DNA from: Prauserella aidingensis
GTDB taxonomy: Bacteria > Actinomycetota > Actinomycetes > Mycobacteriales > Pseudonocardiaceae
Length of the DNA stretch: 64,000 nt
Direction of reading: 5' to 3'
Assembly (NCBI RefSeq): GCF_024171865.1
Contig: NZ_JAMTCN010000010.1
Coordinates: forward strand, 81,639 to 145,638
Of this stretch, positions 37,151 through 45,363 are shown one piece after another (position 1 is the stretch's first letter; the number at the start of each line of letters is the position of its first letter). Below the pieces are notes generated by a model that had not been told where the DNA came from, ran no database searches, and worked only from the letters and a program-made list of their open reading frames with translations. The translations under genes were made by a program, and so were the position numbers.

Positions 37151-40100
37151 ATGCCCTCGATGACGGTGACGCAGCGGTACACGGCCGCAGCGCAGGACGA
37201 TCGGCTGAGCGTGGAACTGGCGTTCCCGCCTGCGATCAACTACGCGCTCGTGCACAACGACGTACCGGTCGTCCGTTATCTCCGGGTGGAGAACCTGACC
37301 GACGAGGACATTCCGGGACTCGACGTGCAGGTCGACCTGCTGGGCCCGGACGGGGAAATGGCGACGTGGCACCGCACGATCCCTCATCTCCACGGCGGTT
37401 CCGAGGTACTCAGGGTCGATTTCGCCGATCTCGCTCCCGATCCTGCAAAGATCGGTGCGGCCGACGAGGCCTACCCCGTGCACTACCGGGTCCTGGTGAA
37501 GGCCGGCGGCACGCGACTGCACGCTGAAGGGCGATCGCGGGTGCTCGCGCGCAACGAGTGGTTCAACTCACCGTTGTTGTACGAATCGATCGCGGCGTTC
37601 GTACAGCCCAACACCGCCTCGGTCGACCAGGTCCTGCGGAGCGCTCGGGACCTGCTCGAACGCGAGACCGGTTCGAGCTCGATGGAGGGCTACCAGGCGG
37701 GCAGGCAGCGCGCCGCACAGATCGGCGGGGCCGTCTACGAGGCGCTGCGCGCTCACCGCATCAGTTACGTCGGCGTGCCGGCCTCTTTCGAGGACACCGG
37801 CCAGAAGGTGCGTACCACCGCCGACGTGCTCGGCAGCGAGCTCGGCAACTGCCTCGACCTGTCGGTCACCTACGCGGCCTGCCTCGAGCAGGCGGGCCTT
37901 CACCCGCTGATCTGGATCGTCTCCGGTCACGCGTTCGCCGGTTTCTTCCTGGAGGAGGAACGGCTCCCGGAGACCGTGTCGCTCGATCCGAATCACATGA
38001 TCAATCTGATGGAGTCGCGGCGGGCGCTCGCCGTCGAGCTGACCGGTATCGGCCCGGGAACCGCCTCGAAGGACTACTCCGAGGCGCTGCGGGCGGGCGC
38101 GGCGCAGTTCCGGGCGAGAGAGCACCTGCACGGCATGGTCGACGTCGCGCTCGCGCACCGGACCGCCATCAAGGCGCTCCCCTCCGACGATCGGCGGACC
38201 GTCTCGGAACCGGCCGACACCTCCGGCGCCGCGCAGGCACCCACGCTCGCACTGCCCGGTGAGCTGGTGGGCGCGGACACCGTCGGCACCGAACGGAACC
38301 TGGCGACGCGGGAGGAGGACCCGGACGACGCACCGGAGCGCATCAAGCGTTGGCGCAAGTCGCTGCTCGACCTGAGCCTGCGCAATCCCCTGTTGAAGCT
38401 CCCCACCCGCGGCAAGGGCCTGGACCTGCACGTGCCGCGCCACGCGCTGGCGGCGTTGGACGATCTCGTGCACAGCGGCACACAGATCCGCATCGTCCCG
38501 GAGGACCGTGTCGGCGGCGTCCAGCAGCTGAGCGGTGTGAACACCGTCCGCGACCTGCCCGACGAGAGCGTCGCCGGCGAACTCGAAAATGACCACCGCA
38601 TCTACGGTCGAGTAGCGGACGGTCGATACATCGCCAAGATGCGCGAGTTGCAGCGCGAGGCGCGCACGATCCAGCAGGAGACCGGCAGCAACTATCTGTA
38701 TCTCACGTTCGGCACCCTGGTGCACCCGGGCGCCTCCGGTGAGGCGCACGCTCCCCTGTTCCTGCTCCCCGTGCGTATCGAAGGCGGCAGCGGCCGCTCG
38801 CCGTACACGATCGTCGCCGACGGCGACGAGATCTCGGCACCGAACTCCTGCCTCATCGAGTGGTTGCGGGTCAAGCACGGCGTGCGGATCCCCGAACTGG
38901 AGAACCCGCCCCTCGACGACAACGGGATCGACATCGCGCGCTCGCTCGAAGCCGTCCGCAGCAGGCTCGTGGAGAACGATCTGCACTACCGGGTCGACGA
39001 GCTCGCGAGCCTGCGGCCGCTGCAGTTCTCCACCGTCCAGATGTGGCGTGATCTCACCGATCACTGGGAACGGTTCCTGGCCAACCCGGTGGTGCACCAC
39101 TTGGTGACCAAACCCGGCCACCAGTTCGCCGACTCGGCCGCCACCGCCTCCGCCGACGACGCGTTCGACGAGGCTGCCCTGCAGCTGCCGATCGCCGCGG
39201 ACGGTTCGCAGATGCGCGCGATCACGATGGCGGCCAAGGACCGTTCGTTCGTGCTCGAAGGCCCACCCGGAACCGGCAAATCGCAGACCATCACGAACCT
39301 CATCGCGCACGCGCTGCGTAACGGCAAGAAGGTCCTGTTCGTCGCGGAGAAGCAGGCGGCGCTCGACGTGGTCAAGCGCAGGCTGGGCGCGATCGGGATC
39401 AGCGACTTCTGTCTGGACCTGCATGGCCGCAAGCAGTCGTTGGCGAGCATCCGCGAGCAGCTGAACACCGCACGCGAACGCACGGTGCAGGACGACGAAC
39501 ACGGCTGGGCAGCCGCCGAGGCACGCTACCGGCAGAACGTGCGAGCACTACGGGACTACCCACAACGACTGCACGAGGAGAACGCGGCCCGGTTCTCCGC
39601 GTGGTCGGCCTACGCAGCCACTACCGCGCACGGCACCGGCGCGACCGCGCCGGTGCCGCCCGAAGTCATGGGCCTGGACGAGCAGCAGCGCCAGGCCGTG
39701 TACGCAACCGTGGCGGAACTACCCGCTGCCACCGAATCCGCACGCCTCCGTGCGCAGCACCCGTGGTCACTCAGCGGGCACCGTACGGTCGACGCGCTCG
39801 ACGCCGCCGAGCTGGTGGCCGCGGCCGACGAACTCGAGACGGTGCGTGCGCTGTTCCACCGGCTTCCCGAACAGCTGCGTTCCGAGCTCACCGGGCTCTC
39901 CTGGCCGGCGTACACGGGGACGGCCCTGCCGTGCGCACGGCTCGCACGGCAGAACAGGTTGCCGGGCCAGCAGGCTACCCGCGCGGCGGCGGGCGAAGGG
40001 TGGGACGCCGCGGTCGACGGGTTGCTCGCCGAACTGGAAGGGTTCCAGCGCCACCACGCGGCCGTCCTGGCGACGTTCCGTCCGGAGACCTTCGCGCATC

Positions 40101-43100
40101 CGGACTTGCCCGCATGGGTCACGGAAGCCGGCAACACCGACAAGGGCCTGTTCGGCAAGAAGAAGAAACGCAGGCGCCTGACCGAACGGTTGCAGCCCCA
40201 TCTGCGCGAGGATGCGACCCTCGACCCGGAGGTCATCCAGCAGACCGTGACCGCAGCGGCCGTGGCGCGGGACCAGGCGGCCACGTTGCACCAGCAGTTG
40301 GTGGCCGTGCCCGGGCTGGAGCTGCCGTCCGACTGGTCCCCCACCCAGCCGGACGCGATCACTGCGGTGGAGCGGCGGCGCGACGCGCTGGTTTCCGGAC
40401 GGGAGCTGCGGGCGAGCGCCGCCGGGCTGTGGCAGGCGCTGCACGACCTCGGCAGGCACGCACCGGTGGCCGAGCTGGAACGGCTCGTGCAAGCGTGGGG
40501 AAACTGGTCCCGGCTTCTCACGCCGGGGACGGAGGAGTTCGGCCGCTGGTGTTCGGGACGGTCGTGGCTGCAGGCTTGGGACGCCGACGGCCCGGTGTGG
40601 CGCGAGGAGCTGCGGACGCAGGGGCTGCTTCCGCTGCAGCGGTGGGGCGCCGTCGTGGCCCACACGGACGTACTGGCCGGCGCCGGGCTCACCGACTTCT
40701 GCGAGCAGATCCTGACCGGAGCACTGCCGGCGGACGAGATCGAAGTCGCGTATCTGCGCGGTGTCGCGGGAACGGCGTTGCGCGAACGGCTGCAGGCCGG
40801 GCAACTCGAGTACTTCGACGCGGACGCGCACGAGCATCACGTCGACGAGTACCTCCGGCTCGGCGATGAACTCGAGTCCCTGCTGCCCACGCGGCTCGCG
40901 AGTGAGCTCCTCGCCCAGCGCCCGCGGCTCGACGGCGACCGGGAGTTCCTGCGGCACCTCACGACGTCGCGCCGAGGTGCGAACCGGCTGTCCTTCCGTC
41001 AGCTACTCGCGAAGTACCCGGACGAGATCACCGGACTGACACCGTGTTTCCTGATGAGCCCGGCGTCGGTCGCGAACTTCCTTCCCCCGGGAGCGGTGGA
41101 GTTCGACCTGGTGGTGTTCGACGAGGCGTCGCAGATCCGTGTCGCCCAAGCCGTCGGCGCGATGGGCCGGGCGCGGTCGGTGGTCGTGGTCGGCGACTCG
41201 AAACAGATGCCGCCGAGCAGCATCATGGAAGCCGACCACGGCGACGCGGACGAAGAGGCCACGGGAGGAGAGGACGGAACCGAGGACGCAGTACCGGCGG
41301 ATCTGGACAGCATTCTCGAGGAGTGCGTCGAATCCGGCTTGGACCGGGAATGGTTGTCCTGGCACTACCGCAGCAGTGACGAGTCACTGATCGCCTTCTC
41401 GAACCAGCACTACTACGAGAACAAGCTGCACACGCTGCCCGCGCCGGGGAGTTGGCCGCACGCCGGCATCACCTGGCGCCGCCTCGACGGCACCTACGAT
41501 CGAGGCAGGACGCGCACGAACCAGGTCGAGGCACGGGCGATCGTGGACCAGATCGCCGCACTGCTCGCCGACCCGGCGACGGCCGGACGTTCGATCGGAG
41601 TCGTCACGTTCAACGTCCAGCAGCGCAACCTCGTGCTGAACCACTTGGAGGACAGCGACGATCCCAACGTCCAGCACGCCCTGTCGCGCGAGGACGAGCC
41701 GCTGTTCGTGAAGAACCTCGAGAACGTGCAGGGCGACGAACGGGATGTCGTCCTGTTCACGCTGGCGTTCTCGCGCAACCCGGACACGAGGCAGTTGCCA
41801 CTGAACTTCGGCCCGCTCAACAATGCCGGCGGCGAACGGCGGCTCAACGTCGCCGTCACCCGTGCTCGGGAGCAGGTGATGTTGTTCAGCTCGTTCGATC
41901 CGCACGACATCGATCTGGCCCGGAGCAATGCGACCGGCATTCGGCACTTGCGGGCCTACCTGGAGCTGGCTGCGGGCGGGTTCGATCAGTTCGGCGGCAT
42001 CGAGGCGAGCGAGGCGCGGGCGGACGATCGCATCCTCGGTGAGGTCGCGGACGCGGTCCGGGCACGCGGGTACGAGGTCGCCACGAACGTCGGCCTGTCG
42101 CAGTTCACCGTCGACATCGCTGTCCGGTCGCCCGGTTCCCGGAGCTGGCAGGTGGCGGTGCTGTTGGACGGCCCGGAATGGGCGTCGCGGCTCACGGTGG
42201 CGGACCGGGACCGTGCACCGCAGCTACTCGGAGCGAAGATGCGGTGGCCGTCCACCGTGCGCGTATGGCTGCCAGCCTGGGTACGGGAACGTGCGGCCGT
42301 GCTGGAACGCATCGACCAGGCGATCGCCAGGTCAGAGTCGGACGCCACAGCGGAGTCGGATGCCACAGCGGAGCGACCGGACAGCACGGCGGAGCGACCG
42401 GACGGCACAGCGGAGCGACCGGACGCCGGTGCGGGTGACTCGGAAGGGAACGAGGCCGGCATTCCCCCGTCCGCAGGCCAGGAAGGGGGAGTGCCGGAAC
42501 ACGCTCAGGTGCCCGGCAGTCTGCCCGCGGAACGGGCATCCGTCGTGAACAGTGCGAGCACCGATGCGCCGCAGTCCCAGGGCGCCGCCCGACCGTCCGA
42601 GGGTGGCGTGCCGTTCGTGCCGTACGAACCCAGGCCCGTGGGGGTGAAGGAAGACCTCGACCGGCTCGGCTCCGACGCGGCCGTGCAACGACAGCTCGAG
42701 AAGATGTTCGTCGAGGTCGCCGAGGTCGAGGGCCCTGTCGAGATCAACAGACTGGCCAAGAAGGCGCTGCACTGCTTCGGACTGGGACGTGTGCGGGAGA
42801 ACCGGATCCTCGAGGCTCTGGAACACCTTCCCTCGGCCCTGCGGACCGAACGCAGTCCGCTCGGGACCCACGTCTGGCCGGCCGAGCTGGATCCGCACAC
42901 CTGGCGAGGCTTCCGCGAAACCCGACGGTCGAGCGATCGTACGGTTCAGGAGATCGCCCCGCACGAGATCATCAATGCGATCCGGCACTCGTTCGAGACC
43001 CGCGGACTGGACGAGCGGATGCTGCGTGAGGCGCTCAGATTGCTCGGGCACACCAAGATGACCGAAGCTGTCGAGAACCACGTCGTCCGGGTACTCGGCT

Positions 43101-43141
43101 TCGGTATCCAAGAGGGCCTTCTGCCGAGCAGTTTGGGGTAA
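37151..43141 (+). CDS. Giant DUF4011/SF1 helicase with transglutaminase-like, nuclease and DUF3320 domains
   Basis: This 1996-residue protein has at least five parts. Residues about 150-290 contain a transglutaminase-like triad: Cys234 (ELGNCLDLS), His260 (SGHAFAGFF) and Asp279 (SLDPNHM). DUF4011 begins near 395 (RWRKSLLDLSLRNPLLKL). A split superfamily-1 helicase has Walker A GPPGTGKSQT (704-713), FDEASQ (Asp1324-Glu1325) and NVAVTRAREQVMLFSS near 1575. A Vsr/MTES_1575-like nuclease fold follows (FTVDIAVRSPGS, Asp1655), with LLDG where an acidic-Cys motif is usual, so activity is uncertain. A repeated linker precedes the C-terminal DUF3320. GAAGGAGAG lies just before ATG 37151; ATG 37160 is an alternative. 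Such proteins are typical of defence islands; the SNF2 gene follows after 5 bp. Confidence 0.88.
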   Translation: MPSMTVTQRYTAAAQDDRLSVELAFPPAINYALVHNDVPVVRYLRVENLTDEDIPGLDVQVDLLGPDGEMATWHRTIPHLHGGSEVLRVDFADLAPDPAKIGAADEAYPVHYRVLVKAGGTRLHAEGRSRVLARNEWFNSPLLYESIAAFVQPNTASVDQVLRSARDLLERETGSSSMEGYQAGRQRAAQIGGAVYEALRAHRISYVGVPASFEDTGQKVRTTADVLGSELGNCLDLSVTYAACLEQAGLHPLIWIVSGHAFAGFFLEEERLPETVSLDPNHMINLMESRRALAVELTGIGPGTASKDYSEALRAGAAQFRAREHLHGMVDVALAHRTAIKALPSDDRRTVSEPADTSGAAQAPTLALPGELVGADTVGTERNLATREEDPDDAPERIKRWRKSLLDLSLRNPLLKLPTRGKGLDLHVPRHALAALDDLVHSGTQIRIVPEDRVGGVQQLSGVNTVRDLPDESVAGELENDHRIYGRVADGRYIAKMRELQREARTIQQETGSNYLYLTFGTLVHPGASGEAHAPLFLLPVRIEGGSGRSPYTIVADGDEISAPNSCLIEWLRVKHGVRIPELENPPLDDNGIDIARSLEAVRSRLVENDLHYRVDELASLRPLQFSTVQMWRDLTDHWERFLANPVVHHLVTKPGHQFADSAATASADDAFDEAALQLPIAADGSQMRAITMAAKDRSFVLEGPPGTGKSQTITNLIAHALRNGKKVLFVAEKQAALDVVKRRLGAIGISDFCLDLHGRKQSLASIREQLNTARERTVQDDEHGWAAAEARYRQNVRALRDYPQRLHEENAARFSAWSAYAATTAHGTGATAPVPPEVMGLDEQQRQAVYATVAELPAATESARLRAQHPWSLSGHRTVDALDAAELVAAADELETVRALFHRLPEQLRSELTGLSWPAYTGTALPCARLARQNRLPGQQATRAAAGEGWDAAVDGLLAELEGFQRHHAAVLATFRPETFAHPDLPAWVTEAGNTDKGLFGKKKKRRRLTERLQPHLREDATLDPEVIQQTVTAAAVARDQAATLHQQLVAVPGLELPSDWSPTQPDAITAVERRRDALVSGRELRASAAGLWQALHDLGRHAPVAELERLVQAWGNWSRLLTPGTEEFGRWCSGRSWLQAWDADGPVWREELRTQGLLPLQRWGAVVAHTDVLAGAGLTDFCEQILTGALPADEIEVAYLRGVAGTALRERLQAGQLEYFDADAHEHHVDEYLRLGDELESLLPTRLASELLAQRPRLDGDREFLRHLTTSRRGANRLSFRQLLAKYPDEITGLTPCFLMSPASVANFLPPGAVEFDLVVFDEASQIRVAQAVGAMGRARSVVVVGDSKQMPPSSIMEADHGDADEEATGGEDGTEDAVPADLDSILEECVESGLDREWLSWHYRSSDESLIAFSNQHYYENKLHTLPAPGSWPHAGITWRRLDGTYDRGRTRTNQVEARAIVDQIAALLADPATAGRSIGVVTFNVQQRNLVLNHLEDSDDPNVQHALSREDEPLFVKNLENVQGDERDVVLFTLAFSRNPDTRQLPLNFGPLNNAGGERRLNVAVTRAREQVMLFSSFDPHDIDLARSNATGIRHLRAYLELAAGGFDQFGGIEASEARADDRILGEVADAVRARGYEVATNVGLSQFTVDIAVRSPGSRSWQVAVLLDGPEWASRLTVADRDRAPQLLGAKMRWPSTVRVWLPAWVRERAAVLERIDQAIARSESDATAESDATAERPDSTAERPDGTAERPDAGAGDSEGNEAGIPPSAGQEGGVPEHAQVPGSLPAERASVVNSASTDAPQSQGAARPSEGGVPFVPYEPRPVGVKEDLDRLGSDAAVQRQLEKMFVEVAEVEGPVEINRLAKKALHCFGLGRVRENRILEALEHLPSALRTERSPLGTHVWPAELDPHTWRGFRETRRSSDRTVQEIAPHEIINAIRHSFETRGLDERMLREALRLLGHTKMTEAVENHVVRVLGFGIQEGLLPSSLG
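42334..42426. repeat. Short tandem repeat inside the giant helicase gene
   Basis: In-frame units of 15-18 bp encode ESDATA twice and then AERPDST/AERPDGT/AERPDA, a flexible acidic linker between the nuclease-like and DUF3320 domains. Copy number is likely to vary between strains. Confidence 0.7.
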
Positions 43142-43146
43142 CGGTG

Positions 43147-45363
43147 ATGCCGGAAGTGTCAGCCGCGGCGCTGGATGCCGCCAGAGCCAAGGTCGGCAAG
43201 CCCGCCAAGCACACGTTGTCCGTGGTCCGGAAGTTCACCGAACGCGCGGAAACACTGCTGGCCACACCGGCGACCCTGCGGGAGAGCGCCCGGCACCAGG
43301 TAGCGGTCCTCACCGACCGGCAGGTACAGGCCGAGTTGCAGCGCAGGCCGATCGCCGACCTGCGTGATCTCGTCGGCCGGGGCGCGCGACTGAACGCCGT
43401 GGCCGAAGGGGGATTCGGCTTCGTGGCTCAGGTCCTCACCGCGGGCCCGCAGCGAATCCAGGCCGTTCCCGGGATCGGGCCGCAGACCGCGCAACAGGTG
43501 GTCGGAGCCGCGCAGCGATTGGCGGCGCAGGTCGCCGAGCAGACGCGGTTCCGGTTCGATCCGGACCGGAAGGACCGGGCGCAGGCACAGTTGCTCGCCA
43601 CCCTCATGGCGGTCAGGCACGCCGACAGCGCCGTGACGACACTGGAGCCACAGCTCCGGCAGCTCACCGCACAGACCGCTCCCCTGGTGTCCGACGCGGA
43701 ACCGGCCGCGAGCCGGCCTTCGATGCTGTTCCGGGGAAGCGCGAAGAAGCACGCCGCGCTGACGGCCCTCGCACAGTTGGACGCCATACTGGCCGATCCC
43801 CGCGTGGCATCGCTGAACCAGACGCTGGAGTCACAGGAACGAGCGACCGATCCGAATTCGCATCCCGAGTGGCAGGTGTGGGACGAGTACACGTCCGACG
43901 CCGCATCGTTCAACGCGTTGCTTTCCACTCTCGGTGGCGCGGGCGACGGTGACGACACGGAGGCCGCGCAGGGTTTCATCCCGGCCGAGCTACGCCAGGA
44001 AATCAGCGCCGTCCCGCTGGACACGAGTCTGCTGACGGCCACGTTGCGCGGCTACCAGGCCTTCGGCGCCCAGTACGCGATCCATCAAAAGTTCTCGATC
44101 ATCGGTGACGAGATGGGGCTCGGCAAAACCGTGGAGGCTTTGGCCGTGCTCGCGCACCTTGCGGCGCGGGGCCAGCGCCGGTTCCTGGTCGTGTGCCCGG
44201 CGAGCGTGCTGGCGAACTGGACGAACGAGATCACCAAACACAGCCGCTTGACCGCACACACCCTCCACGGTGCCGGGCGAGCTGCCGCCACGCGGACGTG
44301 GCTGCGCGACGGCGGGGTGGCTGTCACGACGTTCGACACGCTCGGCAAGCTGGAGGGGGTCACCGAGGCCGACATGGCGATGACGGTGGTGGACGAGGCG
44401 CACCTGGCGAAGAACCCCACGACCAAACGCTCGCAGGCCGTGGCCGAGGTGGTGAACCACTCCCAGCGTGCGATGTTCCTGACCGGCACTCCCATGGAGA
44501 ACCGGGTCGAGGAGTTCCGCACTCTGGTGTCGTACCTGCAGCCCGCGATCGCGAGAGGTATCGACGCCACGGACGCCGTGACCGGGGCGAAGCACTTCCG
44601 GCGTGCGGTGGCACCGGTCTACCTTCGCCGTAACCAGGAGGACGTGCTCACGGAGCTGCCGGACAAGATCGAGGTCGAGGACTGGGTCTACTTCAGCCCT
44701 GCCGACGACACCGCCTACAACGCGACCGTGCAGTCCCGCAACTTGATGCAGATGCGCCAGGCCGCGTTCCACGCCGAGAACTCCGCGAAGCTCGAACGGT
44801 TGGCGGAGATCGCCGACGAGGCTCACGAGGACGGGCTGAAGATGGTGGTGTTCTCGAACTTCCTGCACGTGCTGGACCGGATCGGCAACCGTCTCGGCTC
44901 GCGTGCGACGGGGCCGATCACCGGTTCCGTGTCACCGCAGGTTCGGCAGCAGATCGTGGACGATTTCAGCCGGCACGACGGGCACGCCGTGCTGCTGTTG
45001 CAGATCGAGGCGGGCGGCCAGGGCCTCAACATCCAGGCGGCCTCCATCGTGGTCATCGCGGAACCGCAATGGAAGCCGAGCACCGAGGAACAGGCCGTGG
45101 CCCGCGCCCACCGGATGGGCCAGGTCCGAAAGGTGCAGGTGCACCGGCTGCTCGCCAAAGGCAGCGTGGACGAACGACTTCGCGAGGTTCAGGAGGAGAA
45201 GAGCCTGCTGTTCGCGGAGTTCGCTCGCAGGAGCGAGGCGAAGGAGGCGGACGCCCGCGCGGTGGATACGCACGAACACCTCCCCGACAGCCTCGACGAC
45301 AACACGCTTCCCATGGAACAGCGCATCATCATGGCGGAACAACACCGATTGGGCATCAACTGA
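43147..45363 (+). CDS. SNF2-family helicase with helix-hairpin-helix
   Basis: This 738-residue superfamily-2 translocase has an N-terminal region with a helix-hairpin-helix (IQAVPGIGPQTAQQVVGAAQ, about residues 100-120) for DNA binding. The SNF2 motor follows: Walker A GDEMGLGKT (Lys327), DEAH at 416-419, SQRAMFLTGTPMENRVEEF, and in the second lobe LLLQIEAGGQGLNIQAASIVV and QAVARAHRMGQVRKVQVHRLL. It is read with the giant helicase gene, whose TAA ends five bases upstream; GTG 43144 is an alternative start. DISARM class 1 uses an SNF2 helicase (DrmD); this shorter protein is the only SNF2 candidate here, but it is not a clear DrmD. Its end overlaps the convergent DUF262 gene by 8 bp. Confidence 0.88.
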   Translation: MPEVSAAALDAARAKVGKPAKHTLSVVRKFTERAETLLATPATLRESARHQVAVLTDRQVQAELQRRPIADLRDLVGRGARLNAVAEGGFGFVAQVLTAGPQRIQAVPGIGPQTAQQVVGAAQRLAAQVAEQTRFRFDPDRKDRAQAQLLATLMAVRHADSAVTTLEPQLRQLTAQTAPLVSDAEPAASRPSMLFRGSAKKHAALTALAQLDAILADPRVASLNQTLESQERATDPNSHPEWQVWDEYTSDAASFNALLSTLGGAGDGDDTEAAQGFIPAELRQEISAVPLDTSLLTATLRGYQAFGAQYAIHQKFSIIGDEMGLGKTVEALAVLAHLAARGQRRFLVVCPASVLANWTNEITKHSRLTAHTLHGAGRAAATRTWLRDGGVAVTTFDTLGKLEGVTEADMAMTVVDEAHLAKNPTTKRSQAVAEVVNHSQRAMFLTGTPMENRVEEFRTLVSYLQPAIARGIDATDAVTGAKHFRRAVAPVYLRRNQEDVLTELPDKIEVEDWVYFSPADDTAYNATVQSRNLMQMRQAAFHAENSAKLERLAEIADEAHEDGLKMVVFSNFLHVLDRIGNRLGSRATGPITGSVSPQVRQQIVDDFSRHDGHAVLLLQIEAGGQGLNIQAASIVVIAEPQWKPSTEEQAVARAHRMGQVRKVQVHRLLAKGSVDERLREVQEEKSLLFAEFARRSEAKEADARAVDTHEHLPDSLDDNTLPMEQRIIMAEQHRLGIN

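Noticed and set aside
37568..39502. 644-codon frame antisense to the giant helicase
   Set aside because: No domain; the plus strand encodes clear transglutaminase-like, DUF4011 and Walker motifs here.
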